Assembly (NCBI RefSeq): GCF_001277215.2
Contig: NZ_CP013940.1
Location: 2,852,001-2,916,000, forward strand
Origin: Cronobacter malonaticus LMG 23826
GTDB lineage: Bacteria; Pseudomonadota; Gammaproteobacteria; Enterobacterales; Enterobacteriaceae
Length of the DNA: 64,000 nucleotides
Direction of reading: 5' to 3'
Position numbers and translations under genes: made by a program. Position 1 is the first letter of the stretch. Every line of letters begins with the position of its first letter. The notes under the pieces were generated by a model that had not been told where the DNA came from, did not search any database, and saw nothing but the letters and a program-made list of their open reading frames with translations. Of the stretch, positions 10,144-22,144 are shown in pieces.

Positions 10144-12726
10144 ATGCAAGAGCAATATCGCCCGGAAGAGATAGAATCCAAAGTACAGCTTCACTGGGAA
10201 GAGAAGCGCACGTTTGAAGTGACCGAAGACGAGAGCAAAGAGAAGTATTACTGCCTGTCGATGCTTCCCTATCCTTCTGGCCGACTACACATGGGCCACG
10301 TTCGTAACTACACCATCGGCGATGTGATTGCGCGCTACCAGCGTATGCTCGGTAAAAACGTGCTCCAGCCTATCGGCTGGGACGCCTTCGGCCTGCCGGC
10401 GGAAGGTGCCGCGGTGAAAAACAACACCGCCCCGGCCCCGTGGACGTACGACAACATCAACTACATGAAAAACCAGCTCAAAATGCTGGGCTTCGGCTAT
10501 GACTGGAGCCGCGAGCTGGCGACCTGTACGCCGGAATATTACCGCTGGGAACAGCAGTTCTTCACCGAACTCTACAAAAAAGGCCTGGTGTATAAGAAAA
10601 CCTCCGCGGTGAACTGGTGCCCGAACGATCAGACCGTCCTTGCTAACGAACAGGTCATCGACGGCTGCTGCTGGCGCTGCGACACCAAAGTTGAGCGTAA
10701 AGAGATCCCGCAGTGGTTTATCAAAATCACCGCCTATGCCGACGAGCTGTTAAACGATCTCGATAAGCTCGACCACTGGCCGGATACCGTTAAAACCATG
10801 CAGCGCAACTGGATTGGCCGCTCCGAAGGCGTGGAAATCACCTTCGACGTTCAGAACAGCGACGAAAAGCTGACGGTGTACACCACCCGCCCGGATACCT
10901 TTATGGGCGTCACCTATCTGGCCGTTGCGGCGGGTCATCCGCTGGCGCAGGCCGCGGCGGCCGCTAACCCGGCGCTGGGCGATTTCATCGCCGAATGCCG
11001 TAACACCAAAGTCGCGGAAGCCGATATGGCGACGATGGAGAAAAAAGGCGTCGATACGGGCCTGAAAGCGATTCACCCGCTGACCGGCGAGGCTATCCCG
11101 GTGTGGGCGGCGAACTTCGTGCTGATGGAGTATGGCACCGGCGCGGTTATGGCCGTTCCCGGCCACGACCAGCGCGACTATGAATTCGCGACCAAGTACA
11201 GCCTGCCGATTAAGCCGGTTATCCTGACCGCAGAAGGCACTGCGCCGGATCTGAGCGAACAAGCGCTTACCGAAAAAGGCGTGCTGTTCAACTCCGGCGA
11301 ATTTGACGGTCTGGACTTCGAAGCGGGCTTTAACGCGATTGCCGACAAACTCGCCGCCAAAGGCGTGGGCGAGCGCAAAGTGAACTATCGTCTGCGCGAC
11401 TGGGGGGTTTCCCGTCAGCGTTACTGGGGCGCGCCAATTCCGATGGTGACGCTGGAAGACGGCACCGTTATGCCGACACCTGCCGATCAACTGCCGGTGA
11501 TCCTGCCGGAAGATGTGGTGATGGACGGCATCACCAGCCCGATTAAAGCCGATCCGGAGTGGGCGAAAACCACCGTTAACGGCCAGCCTGCGCTGCGCGA
11601 AACCGACACCTTTGACACCTTCATGGAATCCTCCTGGTACTACGCGCGCTACACCTGCCCGCAGTACAAAGACGGCATGCTGGATGAGAAGGCCGCCAAC
11701 TACTGGCTGCCGGTCGATATTTATATCGGCGGTATCGAACACGCCATCATGCACCTGCTCTACTTCCGCTTCTTCCACAAGCTGATGCGCGACGCGGGCA
11801 TGGTGAATTCTGACGAACCGGCGAAACAGCTGCTGTGCCAGGGCATGGTGCTGGCAGATGCGTTCTACTACGTTGGCCCGAACGGCGAACGTAACTGGGT
11901 TTCCCCGAAAGACGCCATCGTCGAGCGCGATGAGAAAGGCCGCATCGTGAAAGCGAGCGACGCCGCGGGCCATGAACTGGTGTATACCGGCATGAGCAAG
12001 ATGTCGAAGTCCAAAAACAACGGCATCGACCCGCAGGAGATGGTTGAGCGTTACGGCGCGGATACCGTGCGTCTGTTCATGATGTTCGCCTCTCCGGCGG
12101 ATATGACGCTTGAATGGCAGGAATCCGGCGTGGAAGGCGCAAACCGCTTCCTGAAACGCGTCTGGCGTCTGGTGTACGAGCACACGTCGCTCGGCGACGC
12201 GCCGGCGCTGAATGTCGATGCGCTGAACGACGATCAGAAAGCGCTGCGTCGCGATGTTCATAAAACCATCGCGAAAGTATCCGATGATATCGGCCGCCGT
12301 CAGACCTTTAACACCGCTATCGCCGCCATCATGGAACTGATGAACAAACTGGCGAAAGCACCGCAGGAAGGCGAGCAGGATCGCGCCTTAATGCGTGAAG
12401 CGCTGCTGGCCGTGGTGCGTATGCTCAACCCGTTCACCCCGCACGTCAGCTTTACGCTGTGGCAGGAGCTGAAAGGCGAAGGCGATATCGACAACGCGCC
12501 GTGGCCGCAGGCTGACGAAAGCGCGATGGTGGAAGACACGACGCTGGTCGTCGTTCAGGTCAATGGTAAAGTGCGCGGCAAAATCACCGTGGCGGCTGAC
12601 GCGACCGAAGAGCAGGTGCGCGAGCGCGCCGCTCAGGAACATCTGGTGGCGAAATACCTCGCCGGCGTGACCGTACGTAAAGTGATTTACGTACCGGGTA
12701 AACTGCTTAACCTGGTTGTGGGCTAA
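10144..12726 (+). CDS. leuS: Leucyl-tRNA synthetase
   Basis: This is the class Ia synthetase charging tRNA-Leu in the cytoplasm. The HIGH-type motif [12 protein letters not shown] is near residue 49. The CP1 editing domain (about 225-410) contains [16 protein letters not shown]. The KMSKS loop is at about 620 ([10 protein letters not shown]). The C-terminal tRNA-binding part ends [12 protein letters not shown]. The 860 residues equal E. coli when the ATG at 10144 is used; the open frame upstream to 9976 is ignored. lptE follows after 14 bp, so the operon continues. Confidence 0.98.
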   Translation: MQEQYRPEEIESKVQLHWEEKRTFEVTEDESKEKYYCLSMLPYPSGRLHMGHVRNYTIGDVIARYQRMLGKNVLQPIGWDAFGLPAEGAAVKNNTAPAPWTYDNINYMKNQLKMLGFGYDWSRELATCTPEYYRWEQQFFTELYKKGLVYKKTSAVNWCPNDQTVLANEQVIDGCCWRCDTKVERKEIPQWFIKITAYADELLNDLDKLDHWPDTVKTMQRNWIGRSEGVEITFDVQNSDEKLTVYTTRPDTFMGVTYLAVAAGHPLAQAAAAANPALGDFIAECRNTKVAEADMATMEKKGVDTGLKAIHPLTGEAIPVWAANFVLMEYGTGAVMAVPGHDQRDYEFATKYSLPIKPVILTAEGTAPDLSEQALTEKGVLFNSGEFDGLDFEAGFNAIADKLAAKGVGERKVNYRLRDWGVSRQRYWGAPIPMVTLEDGTVMPTPADQLPVILPEDVVMDGITSPIKADPEWAKTTVNGQPALRETDTFDTFMESSWYYARYTCPQYKDGMLDEKAANYWLPVDIYIGGIEHAIMHLLYFRFFHKLMRDAGMVNSDEPAKQLLCQGMVLADAFYYVGPNGERNWVSPKDAIVERDEKGRIVKASDAAGHELVYTGMSKMSKSKNNGIDPQEMVERYGADTVRLFMMFASPADMTLEWQESGVEGANRFLKRVWRLVYEHTSLGDAPALNVDALNDDQKALRRDVHKTIAKVSDDIGRRQTFNTAIAAIMELMNKLAKAPQEGEQDRALMREALLAVVRMLNPFTPHVSFTLWQELKGEGDIDNAPWPQADESAMVEDTTLVVVQVNGKVRGKITVAADATEEQVRERAAQEHLVAKYLAGVTVRKVIYVPGKLLNLVVG

Positions 12727-12740
12727 GCGCAGGAGGAAGC

Positions 12741-13337
12741 GTGCGACATCTGATTACTCTGTTTGTAGGCCTGGCGGTGATGCTCACCGCCGGTTGCGGC
12801 TGGCATCTGCGCAATACCACGCAGGTGCCGGAGCAAATGCATACATTGATCCTTAACTCCGGCGATCCGAACGGCCCGCTGACGCGCGCGGTGCGTAACC
12901 AGTTGCGTCTGAACGGCGTGGAGATTGTCGAGGCCAGCTCCATTCGCCAGGATGTGCCGTCGCTACGTATTGGCGGTTCTTCCATTTCCCAGGATACCGC
13001 CTCGGTCTTCCAGAACGGTCGTACCGCGGAATATCAGATGGTGATGACGGTTAACGCGACCGTACTGATCCCGGGTCATGATATCTACCCGATCAGCGCC
13101 CGCGTGTATCGTTCGTTCTTTGATAACCCGTTGACGGCGCTGGCGAAGTCGGCTGAGCGCAACATCATCGTTCAGGAGATGTATGACAAAGCCGCCGAAC
13201 AGCTGATCCGCAAACTGGTCTCGGTTCACGCGCGCGACGTGTCGCAAACCCGCGATGCGCAGCAGGCTGACACCACGCCTGCTGACGCTGCGACGCCAGA
13301 CAGCGGCCGCGTTTCCACCACGCTCCCCGTTCAGTAA
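12741..13337 (+). CDS. lptE: LPS-assembly lipoprotein LptE
   Basis: LptE plugs the LptD barrel and helps insert lipopolysaccharide into the outer leaflet of the outer membrane. It starts at GTG after AGGAGG (12731-12736). A lipoprotein signal ends in the lipobox LTAGC, so Cys19 would be acylated. The 198 residues match the family. The poorly conserved tail after about residue 168 is rich in D, T and A. Its stop overlaps the holA ATG by one base. Confidence 0.96.
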   Translation: MRHLITLFVGLAVMLTAGCGWHLRNTTQVPEQMHTLILNSGDPNGPLTRAVRNQLRLNGVEIVEASSIRQDVPSLRIGGSSISQDTASVFQNGRTAEYQMVMTVNATVLIPGHDIYPISARVYRSFFDNPLTALAKSAERNIIVQEMYDKAAEQLIRKLVSVHARDVSQTRDAQQADTTPADAATPDSGRVSTTLPVQ

Positions 13338-14368
13338 TGCTACGGCTTTACCCTGAACAACTCCGCGCGCAGCTCAACGAAAGGCTGCGCGCGGCCTATT
13401 TAGTGCTCGGCAACGATCCGTTGCTGCTCCAGGAAAGCCAGGACGCCATTCATCAACAGGCGCAGGCCCATGGGTTTGAAGAGCACCACCGCTTTATCAT
13501 TGATGTCAGCACCGACTGGCAGGCGATTTTCTCGCTCTGTCAGGCGATGAGCCTGTTCGCAAGCCGCCAGACGCTTTTGCTGGCGCTGCCGGAAAACGGC
13601 CCCAACGCAGCCATTAACGAACAGCTCGCCACGCTGGTCAGCCTGCTGCATGACGATCTGCTGCTGATTGTACGCGGCAACAAACTCACGAAAGCCCAGG
13701 AAAACGCTGCGTGGATAACGGCCCTCTCCGACCGCGCCGTGCAGATAACCTGCCAGACGCCGGAGCAGGCGCAACTGCCGCGCTGGGTGGCTAACCGGGC
13801 GAAGCAGATGAATCTGCAACTGGATGACGCCGCCTGTCAGCTGCTGTGCTACTGCTATGAAGGCAACCTGCTGGCGCTCGCCCAGGCGCTGGAGCGGCTG
13901 TCGCTTATCTGGCCGGATGGCAAACTGACGCTGCCGCGCGTTGAACAGGCGGTTAACGACGCCGCGCATTTTACGCCGTTCCACTGGGTTGATGCCCTGC
14001 TGGCGGGTAAAAGCAAACGCGCGCTGCATATCCTGCAGCAGTTACGGCAAGAAGGTGCCGAACCGGTGATTCTGCTACGCACCCTGCAGCGCGAACTGCT
14101 GACGCTGGTGACGCTGAAACGCCAGTCAACAAACACGCCGCTGCGCGCGCTGTTCGATCAGCACCGCGTCTGGCAGAACCGCCGCGCGCTTATCAGCGAG
14201 GCGCTCTCGCGCCTGAGCGACGACAGGCTCTGGCAGGCGGTACGACTGCTGACACAGTGCGAAATCACGCTCAAGCAGGATTACGGCCAGAACGTCTGGC
14301 CGGAGCTGGAAAGCCTCTCGCTGATGCTGTGCCACAAAGCGCTGGCCGGAGTGTTTATCGATGACTGA
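13337..14368 (+). CDS. holA: DNA polymerase III delta subunit
   Basis: HolA is the delta wrench of the clamp loader. It opens the beta sliding clamp. It has 343 residues with an AAA+-like fold but no working P-loop, as expected for delta. It begins [22 protein letters not shown] like E. coli. It overlaps lptE by one base and nadD by eight bases (14361-14368). Confidence 0.95.
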   Translation: MLRLYPEQLRAQLNERLRAAYLVLGNDPLLLQESQDAIHQQAQAHGFEEHHRFIIDVSTDWQAIFSLCQAMSLFASRQTLLLALPENGPNAAINEQLATLVSLLHDDLLLIVRGNKLTKAQENAAWITALSDRAVQITCQTPEQAQLPRWVANRAKQMNLQLDDAACQLLCYCYEGNLLALAQALERLSLIWPDGKLTLPRVEQAVNDAAHFTPFHWVDALLAGKSKRALHILQQLRQEGAEPVILLRTLQRELLTLVTLKRQSTNTPLRALFDQHRVWQNRRALISEALSRLSDDRLWQAVRLLTQCEITLKQDYGQNVWPELESLSLMLCHKALAGVFIDD

Positions 14369-15020
14369 CCGTATCCCTGCGCTCCAGGCCTGGTATGGCG
14401 GCACGTTCGACCCCATCCATTACGGCCATCTGCGCGCCGTAGAAGCGCTCGCCAGAGAAGTGAAGCTTACTCAGGTGACCATAATGCCGAACAATGTGCC
14501 GCCACATCGCCCGCAGCCTGGCGCCAGCAGTCTTCAGCGTAAAGCGATGGTGGAGCTGGCGATTGCCGGTCATCCGCTGTTTCGCCTGGATACGCGTGAG
14601 CTGCAACGCGCTACGCCGTCGTGGACCAGCGAAACGATGGCGCAGCTACGCCTTGAGGCAGGCCCCGATGCGCCGCTGGCGTTTATTATCGGCCAGGATT
14701 CCCTGCTGACGCTGCGCACATGGCATAACTACGAGGCGCTGCTGGCCTGCTGCCACCTGCTGGTCTGTCGTCGCCCTGGCTATCTGGTCACGATGAAAAC
14801 CGACGAAGACCAACGCTGGCTGGAGCCTCGTCTCGCCCGCCAGGCAGACGAGCTTCATCGCCAGCCCGCGGGTAAAATCTTTCTTGCCGACACGCCGCTC
14901 TACCCGATTTCGGCGACGGATATCCGTGCGCGTCTTGCCAGCCATCAACCGTGTGACGACCTGCTGCCGCCTGCGGTACTGGAGTATATCCACCGTCACG
15001 CGCTCTATCGCCAGCCGTAA
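14361..15020 (+). CDS. nadD: Nicotinate-nucleotide adenylyltransferase NadD
   Basis: NadD adenylates nicotinate mononucleotide to deamido-NAD. The nucleotidyltransferase motif [12 protein letters not shown] lies near residue 13, [10 protein letters not shown] follows, and ISATDIR near the C-terminus is the ISSTxIR-type motif. It has 219 residues. It starts inside the end of holA. In E. coli the next gene is cobC; here none follows. Confidence 0.95.
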   Translation: MTDRIPALQAWYGGTFDPIHYGHLRAVEALAREVKLTQVTIMPNNVPPHRPQPGASSLQRKAMVELAIAGHPLFRLDTRELQRATPSWTSETMAQLRLEAGPDAPLAFIIGQDSLLTLRTWHNYEALLACCHLLVCRRPGYLVTMKTDEDQRWLEPRLARQADELHRQPAGKIFLADTPLYPISATDIRARLASHQPCDDLLPPAVLEYIHRHALYRQP

Positions 15021-15089
15021 CAGAAAGAAAGACCGCGCACGCGTCACGCCCTTCTGCTGACGCGCGCTGAACCGATTGTGGTTCAGGCA

Positions 15090-15117
15090 TTGACACAACG
15101 GGCGATACTGTTATCCT
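15090..15117 (+). promoter_or_regulatory. Candidate promoter of the rsfS-rlmH-mrdAB operon
   Basis: A perfect TTGACA (15090-15095) is 16 bp from TATCCT (15112-15117). It lies in the 293-bp gap between nadD and rsfS. The rest of that gap has no convincing gene, so cobC is absent rather than displaced nearby. Confidence 0.5.
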
Positions 15118-15208
15118 CCGCTGCCAGATATTTCCCGCCGCAAGCCGCCTTTCTGAAATTGTTTTACAAAAATGGCGATGCAAACTCTTGCCTGCGGTGG
15201 GATGATAG

Positions 15209-15631
<423 letters not shown>

Positions 15632-15634
15632 GGC

Positions 15635-16102
15635 GTGAAGCTTCAGCTGGTCGCCGTTGGCACAAAAATGCCCGACTGGGTGCAGACAGGTTTCAGCGAA
15701 TATCTGCGCCGCTTCCCTAAAGATATGCCGTTTGAACTCGTTGAGATCCCGGCGGGGAAGCGTGGCAAAAACGCCGACATCAAGCGCATTCTTGATAAAG
15801 AAGGCGAAATGATGCTGGCGGCGGCGGGAAAAAACCGCATCGTGACGCTCGATATTCCGGGACGCCCGTGGGATACGCCGCAGCTGGCTCGCGAGCTTGA
15901 GCGCTGGAAGCAAGACGGCCGCGATGTAAGCCTGCTTATCGGCGGGCCGGAAGGCCTTTCCGACGCGTGCAAAGCGGCGGCGGAACAGAGCTGGTCGCTT
16001 TCCGCGCTCACCCTGCCCCATCCGCTGGTACGTGTGATTGTCGCGGAGAGTCTCTACCGCGCCTGGAGTATTACCACTAATCACCCGTATCATCGTGAAT
16101 AA
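15635..16102 (+). CDS. rlmH: 23S rRNA pseudouridine-1915 N3-methyltransferase RlmH
   Basis: RlmH is a SPOUT-class methyltransferase that modifies pseudouridine 1915 of 23S rRNA on assembled 70S ribosomes. It has 155 residues with a GTG start. The knot region [14 protein letters not shown] and the C-terminal [17 protein letters not shown] are characteristic. It is cotranscribed with rsfS and mrdA. Confidence 0.96.
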   Translation: MKLQLVAVGTKMPDWVQTGFSEYLRRFPKDMPFELVEIPAGKRGKNADIKRILDKEGEMMLAAAGKNRIVTLDIPGRPWDTPQLARELERWKQDGRDVSLLIGGPEGLSDACKAAAEQSWSLSALTLPHPLVRVIVAESLYRAWSITTNHPYHRE

Positions 16103-16127
16103 CCACCACAGGTAAGTTAAGCAGCGG

Positions 16128-18029
16128 ATGAAACTCAAGGATTCCTTTCGCGATTATACGGCTGAGTCCGCGCTCTTTGTGCGTCGGGCGCTGGTCGCTT
16201 TTGCCGGCATCCTGGTGCTGACCGGGATTCTGATCGTCAACCTTTATCACCTGCAAATCCTGCGTTTTAACGACTATCAGACCCGCTCCAACGAAAACCG
16301 CATCAAACTGGTGCCGATCCCGCCAAGCCGCGGGATTATCTACGATCGCAACGGCACGCCGCTCGCCCTGAACCGCACTATCTACCAGATAGAAATGATG
16401 CCTGAAAAGGTAGACAGCGTTCAGGATACGCTGGAGGCGCTGCGCTCGGTGGTCGATCTCAACGATGACGACATCGCGAACTTCAAAAAAGAGCGCGCGC
16501 GTTCGCACCGCTTTACGTCGATTCCTGTAAAAACCAACCTGACGGAAGTGCAGGTGGCGCGTTTTGCGGTGAACCAGTACCGTTTCCCCGGTGTGGAAGT
16601 CAAAGGCTACAAGCGTCGCTATTATCCGTATGGCGCGGCGCTGACGCACGTTATCGGCTACGTCTCGAAGATTAACGATAAAGACGTCGAACGCCTCGAT
16701 AAAGACGGCAAGCTCGCCAACTACGCCGCCACGCACGATATCGGCAAGCTCGGCATTGAGCGCTACTACGAAGATGTCCTCCACGGCCAGACCGGCTATG
16801 AAGAAGTTGAAGTTAACAACCGCGGGCGCGTGATTCGCCAGCTGAAAGAAGTTCCGCCGCAGGCGGGCCACGACATCTACCTGACGCTCGATCTCAAGCT
16901 TCAGACCTATATCGAAACCCTGCTCCAGGGCAGCCGTGCCGCAGTGGTCGTCACCGATCCGCGTACCGGCGGCATTCTGGCGATGGTCTCGATGCCAAGC
17001 TATAACCCCAACCTGTTCGTGGATGGTATCTCCAGCAAAGATTACTCCGGCCTGCTGAACGACCCGAACACGCCGCTGATCAACCGCGCCACGCAGGGCG
17101 TCTACCCTCCGGCATCTACCGTGAAGCCGTATGTGGCGGTTTCCGCGTTAAGCGCGGGCGTTATCAACCGCAACACGTCGCTGTTCGACCCCGGCTGGTG
17201 GCAGTTACCAGGCTCCGAGAAGCGCTACCGCGACTGGAAAAAGTGGGGCCACGGGCGGCTTAACGTCACGAAATCGCTGGAAGAATCCGCAGATACCTTC
17301 TTCTATCAGGTCGCTTACGACATGGGCATTGATCGTCTCTCCGAGTGGATGCGTAAGTTCGGCTACGGCAGCCTGACGGGGATCGATCTTTCTGAAGAGC
17401 GCTCCGGCAACATGCCGACGCGCGAATGGAAGATGAAGCGCTTTAAAAAACCGTGGTATCAGGGCGACACCATTCCGGTCGGCATCGGCCAGGGCTACTG
17501 GACCGCCACACCGGTGCAAATGAACAAAGCCATGATGATCCTGATTAACGACGGCGTGGTGAAAGTACCGCATCTGCTGATGACGACGGTGGTTAACGGC
17601 CAGAAAGTGCCGTGGAAACAGCCTGAACAGCCGCCGGTGGGCGATATTCACTCCGGTTACTGGGAAATCGCCAAAGACGGCATGTATGGCGTCGCCAACC
17701 GCGCCAACGGCACCGGCCACAAATATTTCGCTGGCGCGCCTTATAAGATTGCCGCGAAATCCGGTACTGCGCAGGTCTTTGGGCTGAAAGCCAACGAAAC
17801 CTATAACGCGCACCGTATTGCTGAACGTCTGCGTGACCACAAGCTGATGACCGCGTTCGCGCCTTACGATAACCCGCAGGTCGCGGTGGCGATGATCCTG
17901 GAAAACGGCGGCGCGGGCCCGGCGGTGGGGACTATCATGCGCCAAATCCTCGACCACATTATGCTCGGGGACAATAACACCGAACTGCCGACGGAAAACC
18001 CCGCCACGGCGGCGGCGGAGGATCGATAA
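16128..18029 (+). CDS. mrdA: Penicillin-binding protein 2 (peptidoglycan transpeptidase)
   Basis: MrdA is the transpeptidase of the elongasome and maintains rod shape with RodA. A single N-terminal membrane anchor lies at about residues 20-42, followed by a pedestal domain and the transpeptidase domain. The active-site Ser330 is in PPASTVK, the SxN-type motif is SAD, and KSGT is near 545. The length of 633 residues matches E. coli. One base separates it from mrdB. Confidence 0.97.
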   Translation: MKLKDSFRDYTAESALFVRRALVAFAGILVLTGILIVNLYHLQILRFNDYQTRSNENRIKLVPIPPSRGIIYDRNGTPLALNRTIYQIEMMPEKVDSVQDTLEALRSVVDLNDDDIANFKKERARSHRFTSIPVKTNLTEVQVARFAVNQYRFPGVEVKGYKRRYYPYGAALTHVIGYVSKINDKDVERLDKDGKLANYAATHDIGKLGIERYYEDVLHGQTGYEEVEVNNRGRVIRQLKEVPPQAGHDIYLTLDLKLQTYIETLLQGSRAAVVVTDPRTGGILAMVSMPSYNPNLFVDGISSKDYSGLLNDPNTPLINRATQGVYPPASTVKPYVAVSALSAGVINRNTSLFDPGWWQLPGSEKRYRDWKKWGHGRLNVTKSLEESADTFFYQVAYDMGIDRLSEWMRKFGYGSLTGIDLSEERSGNMPTREWKMKRFKKPWYQGDTIPVGIGQGYWTATPVQMNKAMMILINDGVVKVPHLLMTTVVNGQKVPWKQPEQPPVGDIHSGYWEIAKDGMYGVANRANGTGHKYFAGAPYKIAAKSGTAQVFGLKANETYNAHRIAERLRDHKLMTAFAPYDNPQVAVAMILENGGAGPAVGTIMRQILDHIMLGDNNTELPTENPATAAAEDR

Positions 18030-18030
18030 G

Positions 18031-19143
18031 ATGACCGACAATCCGAATAAAAAGTCGCTGTGGGATAAAATCCATCTCGACCCAACCTTTATGCTGATAA
18101 TCCTGGCGCTCTGCTTCTACAGCGCGATGGTAATCTGGAGCGCCAGCGGCCAGGATATCGGCATGATGGAGCGCAAAATCGGCCAGATTATGATGGGCCT
18201 GGTAATTATGATCGTGCTGGCGCAGATCCCGCCGCGCGTCTACGAAGGCTGGGCGCCCTATCTGTACATCGTCTGTATTATTTTGCTGGTCGCGGTGGAC
18301 GCCTTCGGGGCGATATCCAAAGGGGCGCAGCGCTGGCTCGATCTCGGCGTGGTGCGTTTTCAGCCCTCGGAAATTGCCAAAATCGCCGTGCCGCTGATGG
18401 TGGCGCGCTTTATTAACCGCGACGTCTGCCCGCCAACGCTGAAAAACACTGGCATCGCGCTGGTGCTGATTTTCATGCCGACGCTGCTGGTAGCCGCTCA
18501 GCCCGATCTCGGCACCTCGATTCTTATCGCCGCCTCCGGCCTGTTTGTGCTGTTCCTCTCCGGCTTAAGCTGGCGTGTGATCGGCATCGCAGTGGTGCTT
18601 ATCGCGGCGTTTATCCCCATCCTCTGGTTCTTCCTGATGCATGACTACCAGCGTCAGCGCGTCATGATGCTGCTGGACCCGGAGAGCGACCCGCTGGGCG
18701 CGGGCTATCATATTATTCAGTCGAAAATCGCTATCGGCTCTGGCGGCCTGCGCGGCAAGGGCTGGCTGCATGGCACCCAGTCGCAGCTGGAGTTTCTGCC
18801 GGAGCGCCACACTGACTTTATCTTCGCGGTTCTCGCTGAAGAGCTGGGGCTTGTCGGCGTGCTGGTGCTGCTGGCGCTCTATGTCCTGCTGATTATGCGC
18901 GGGCTGTGGATCGCCGCGCGCGCCCAGACGACCTTCGGGCGCGTCATGGCTGGCGGTCTGATGCTGATTCTGTTCGTTTATGTGTTTGTGAATATTGGTA
19001 TGGTGAGTGGTATCTTACCGGTGGTGGGCGTTCCGCTGCCGCTGGTCAGCTACGGAGGCTCCGCCCTCATTGTACTCATGGCAGGGTTTGGCATCGTCAT
19101 GTCGATCCATACCCACAGAAAAATGTTGTCGAAGAGCGTATAA
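18031..19143 (+). CDS. mrdB: Peptidoglycan glycosyltransferase RodA
   Basis: RodA is a SEDS-family glycan polymerase, partner of PBP2 in the elongasome. It has ten predicted membrane helices in 370 residues. Conserved segments include [13 protein letters not shown], the catalytic-loop motif [16 protein letters not shown], and [13 protein letters not shown] near the end. The ATG overlaps nothing but follows mrdA directly. Confidence 0.97.
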   Translation: MTDNPNKKSLWDKIHLDPTFMLIILALCFYSAMVIWSASGQDIGMMERKIGQIMMGLVIMIVLAQIPPRVYEGWAPYLYIVCIILLVAVDAFGAISKGAQRWLDLGVVRFQPSEIAKIAVPLMVARFINRDVCPPTLKNTGIALVLIFMPTLLVAAQPDLGTSILIAASGLFVLFLSGLSWRVIGIAVVLIAAFIPILWFFLMHDYQRQRVMMLLDPESDPLGAGYHIIQSKIAIGSGGLRGKGWLHGTQSQLEFLPERHTDFIFAVLAEELGLVGVLVLLALYVLLIMRGLWIAARAQTTFGRVMAGGLMLILFVYVFVNIGMVSGILPVVGVPLPLVSYGGSALIVLMAGFGIVMSIHTHRKMLSKSV

Positions 19144-19153
19144 GAGGTTCGCA

Positions 19154-20338
19154 ATGCGTAAGCAGTGGATTGGCGTCTGCATCGCCGCAGGGTTATTAAC
19201 CGCCTGCGGCGTGAATAACGAAGGGCAACAACAGGCGAGCGTAGCGCCACAGCAGCCGGTCTGCAACGGGCCAGTCGTTGAGATAAGCGGCGCGGAACCT
19301 CGCTATGAACAACTCAATCCTTCCGTAAACAGCGATTATGAGCGCGACGGTAAGCGCTACACCATCGTTCAGGATCTCTCGCGCTTCAGCCAGGCGGGCC
19401 TTGCCGCGATTTACGACGCGGAGCCGGACAGCAATCTGACCGCCTCGGGCGAACCGTTCGACCCGATGCAGCTTACCGCCGCGCACCCCACCCTGCCGGT
19501 GCCGAGCTACGCGCGCATTACTAACCTCGCCAACGGTCGCATGATTGTCGTGCGCATTAACGATCGCGGCCCTTACGGCAACGACCGCGTCATTTCGCTC
19601 TCCCGCGCCGCCGCGGATCGCCTGAATACCTCGAACAACACGAAAGTGCGTATCGATCCGATTATCGTCGCGCCGGATGGTTCGCTCTCCGGGCCAGGCA
19701 TGGCCTGTACGACAGTCGCGAAACAAACGTACGCGCTGCCGGCGCGTCCCGATTTAAGCGGCGGCCTTGGCAGCGTCTCTTCTGCCCCCCAGCCTGCCGC
19801 GCCGCAGGGCGATATTCGCCCGGTGAGCAACGATACGCTGCAAAGCGATGACACCACCGGCGCGCCGGTGAAAAGCGGCGGCTTTTTAGGCGCGCCGACG
19901 ACGCTTGCTTCAGGTGTTCTGGAAAGCGCAACGCCGGACACCACTACACCGCCTGCTGCGACCGCACAGCCGACAACCGCCAGCGCAGCCGCGCAGCCCG
20001 CCACAGAACCTGCACAGTTGGCCGCGCCAGCCACCCGTAACGCGCCGGTGACCGCGCCTGGCTCCGTGCAGGGCAGCGTCGCGCCTGCCGCCAGCGCTCC
20101 TGCGAGTGCAGCTGGTAATTACGTCGTCCAGGTTGGAGCCGTCAGCGACAGCGCGCGCGCCGCGCAGTGGCAGCAAAAGCTGAGCCAGCAGTTTTCCGTA
20201 CCGGGGCGCGTCAGCCAGAACGGCGCAGTCTATCGCGTTCAGTTAGGGCCGTTCGCCAGCAAAGCGCAGGCCGCCTCGCTCCAGCAGCGTTTACAGAGCG
20301 AAGCGCAGGTACAATCTTTCATTACTGTCGCCCAATAA
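19154..20338 (+). CDS. rlpA: Septal ring lytic transglycosylase RlpA
   Basis: RlpA is an outer-membrane lipoprotein of the septal ring. In some species it cuts denuded glycan strands. The signal ends in the lipobox LTAC at about residue 17. The double-psi beta-barrel contains VRINDRGPYGNDRVISLSRAAADRL at about 135-160. A long A/T/P-rich linker (about 215-320) and a C-terminal SPOR domain (about 320-392) follow. The start is ATG 19154 with AGAGG upstream; the frame extends into mrdB but lacks a signal there. It has 394 residues. Confidence 0.94.
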   Translation: MRKQWIGVCIAAGLLTACGVNNEGQQQASVAPQQPVCNGPVVEISGAEPRYEQLNPSVNSDYERDGKRYTIVQDLSRFSQAGLAAIYDAEPDSNLTASGEPFDPMQLTAAHPTLPVPSYARITNLANGRMIVVRINDRGPYGNDRVISLSRAAADRLNTSNNTKVRIDPIIVAPDGSLSGPGMACTTVAKQTYALPARPDLSGGLGSVSSAPQPAAPQGDIRPVSNDTLQSDDTTGAPVKSGGFLGAPTTLASGVLESATPDTTTPPAATAQPTTASAAAQPATEPAQLAAPATRNAPVTAPGSVQGSVAPAASAPASAAGNYVVQVGAVSDSARAAQWQQKLSQQFSVPGRVSQNGAVYRVQLGPFASKAQAASLQQRLQSEAQVQSFITVAQ

Positions 20339-20410
20339 TCGCAGGCCGGGCTGGCCTGCCGCTTTGTCAGTTACGGTAAAGGCCGTTAACAAAGTCATGC
20401 GCAAAGTCGG

Positions 20411-20439
20411 ATGCCAGCCCAAAAGGCATTTGCTATAGT
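20411..20439 (+). promoter_or_regulatory. Candidate extended -10 promoter of dacA
   Basis: TGCTATAGT (20431-20439) is an extended -10. ATGCCA (20411-20416) is 17 bp upstream as a weak -35. It lies 44 bp before the dacA ATG. Confidence 0.5.
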
Positions 20440-20482
20440 AAGGCACTTTTTTTCACTCATCACGGATGTCGTTGTTCAGACC

Positions 20483-21697
20483 ATGAAGACCACTTTCTCC
20501 GTTCGTTTTATGCAGCGTCTCGCCCTTACCACGGCGCTTTCTGTCGCAGCCCTTTCCACCGCCGCCCATGCCGACGACCTGAATATCAAAACGATGATCC
20601 CGGGCGTGCCGCAGATCGACGCGGAAGCTTACATCCTCATCGATTACAACTCAGGGAAAGTGCTGGCGGAGCAGAACGCTGACGCGCGCCGCGATCCGGC
20701 GAGCCTGACTAAAATGATGACCAGCTACGTCATCGGCCAGGCGATGAAAGCAGGTAAATTTAAAGAGTCCGATCTGGTGACCATTGGCAACGACGCCTGG
20801 GCCACCGGCAATCCGGTCTTCAAAGGCTCGTCCCTGATGTTCCTGAAGCCAGGCATGCAGGTGCCGGTCTCCCAGCTGATCCGCGGCATTAACCTGCAGT
20901 CCGGCAACGACGCCTGCGTGGCGATGGCCGACTACGTTGCGGGAAGCCAGGACGCGTTTGTGGGCCTGATGAACAGCTACGTTACCGCGCTGGGCCTGAA
21001 AAATACCCATTTCCAGACCGTGCACGGTCTGGACGCTGACGGCCAGTACAGCTCGGCGCGCGACATGGCGCTGATTGGCCAGGCGCTGATCCGCGACGTG
21101 CCGAACGAATACTCTATCTATAAAGAGAAGGAATTTACCTTTAACGGCATCCGTCAGACCAACCGTAACGGCCTGCTGTGGGATAACAGCCTGAACGTAG
21201 ACGGCATTAAAACTGGCCACACCGACAAAGCGGGCTACAACCTGGTCGCGTCCGCCACCGAAGGCCAGATGCGTCTTATCTCCGCCGTGATGGGCGGTCG
21301 CACCTTTAAAGGCCGTGAAGCCGAAAGCAAAAAACTGCTGACCTGGGGCTTCCGCTTCTTTGAAACCGTGAACCCGCTGAAAGCCGGGAAAGAGTTTGCG
21401 TCTGAGCCAGCGTGGTTTGGCGATAACGACCGCGCCTCGCTGGGTGTGGATAAAGATATCTATCTGACCATTCCGCGCGGCCGCATGAAAGATCTGAAAG
21501 CGAGCTACGTGCTGAATACTTCCGAGCTGCATGCACCGCTCGCGAAAAACCAGGTGGTCGGCACCATTAACTTCCAGCTGGACGGTAAAACCATCGAGCA
21601 GCGCCCGCTCGTTGTGCTGGAAGAGATTCAGGAAGGCAATTTCTTTGGCCGCATCATCGATTACATCAAGCTGATGTTCCACCACTGGTTTGGTTAA
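20483..21697 (+). CDS. dacA: D-alanyl-D-alanine carboxypeptidase PBP5
   Basis: PBP5 trims the terminal D-Ala from peptidoglycan pentapeptides at the outer face of the inner membrane. The signal peptide (about 29 residues) ends AAHA. The active-site motif SLTK has Ser74 of the precursor (Ser45 mature); SGN and KTG ([11 protein letters not shown]) follow. The C-terminal amphipathic anchor is [14 protein letters not shown]. It has 404 residues with the ATG at 20483; the frame is open to 20411 but the upstream part is not conserved. Confidence 0.97.
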   Translation: MKTTFSVRFMQRLALTTALSVAALSTAAHADDLNIKTMIPGVPQIDAEAYILIDYNSGKVLAEQNADARRDPASLTKMMTSYVIGQAMKAGKFKESDLVTIGNDAWATGNPVFKGSSLMFLKPGMQVPVSQLIRGINLQSGNDACVAMADYVAGSQDAFVGLMNSYVTALGLKNTHFQTVHGLDADGQYSSARDMALIGQALIRDVPNEYSIYKEKEFTFNGIRQTNRNGLLWDNSLNVDGIKTGHTDKAGYNLVASATEGQMRLISAVMGGRTFKGREAESKKLLTWGFRFFETVNPLKAGKEFASEPAWFGDNDRASLGVDKDIYLTIPRGRMKDLKASYVLNTSELHAPLAKNQVVGTINFQLDGKTIEQRPLVVLEEIQEGNFFGRIIDYIKLMFHHWFG

Positions 21698-21708
21698 TTC
21701 CTGACCAC

Positions 21709-21738
21709 TTGAAAGCCTGACTTTCATCCCCATATACT
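21709..21738 (+). promoter_or_regulatory. Candidate promoter of ybeD
   Basis: TTGAAA (21709-21714), an 18-bp spacer and TATACT (21733-21738). The start point would fall near 21745, just before the dacA terminator hairpin, so the ybeD leader would begin with that hairpin. Confidence 0.5.
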
Positions 21739-21750
21739 AAGCATCACTGC

Positions 21751-21782
21751 AACTCCCGCTTCGGCGGGAGTTATTATTTTTT
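21751..21782 (+). terminator. Terminator of dacA
   Basis: A nine-base stem, AACTCCCGC with GCGGGAGTT, is closed by a stable TTCG tetraloop. A T-rich tail TATTATTTTTT follows. Confidence 0.85.
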
Positions 21783-21802
21783 GACGTAACGCTGGAGCTG
21801 AC

Positions 21803-22066
21803 ATGAAAACCAAACTTAACGAACTGCTTGAGTTCCCGACCCCCTTTACTTACAAAGTGATGGGCCTGGCGAAGCCTGAGTTGGTCGATCTGGTCGTCGA
21901 GGTAGTGCAGCGCCATGCTCCTGGCGACTACACGCCGCAGGTCAAACCGAGCAGCAAAGGCAACTACCATTCCGTTTCGATAACCATCAACGCGACGCAT
22001 ATTGAGCAGGTGGAAACGCTCTATGAAGAACTCGGTGATATCGAAATCGTGCGTATGGTACTGTGA
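21803..22066 (+). CDS. ybeD: DUF493 family protein YbeD
   Basis: YbeD is an 87-residue alpha/beta protein of the DUF493 family. It has an ACT-like fold, suggesting a regulatory or ligand-binding role, but its function is not established. It begins [21 protein letters not shown], essentially as in E. coli. It precedes lipB as in other enterobacteria, which hints at a link with lipoate metabolism without proving it. Confidence 0.93.
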   Translation: MKTKLNELLEFPTPFTYKVMGLAKPELVDLVVEVVQRHAPGDYTPQVKPSSKGNYHSVSITINATHIEQVETLYEELGDIEIVRMVL

Positions 22067-22144
22067 TCCCCGTTACCCGGCCGCGTCCGGGTAACGTCTC
22101 TTCGTGATATACTCCCCGCACCTTCTCTCTTCGGAGACGCAGTT

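Noticed and set aside
10750..12261. Long open frame (503 codons) antisense to leuS
   Set aside because: It mirrors the codon structure of a well-conserved gene in GC-rich DNA and has no domain, ribosome site or operon context.
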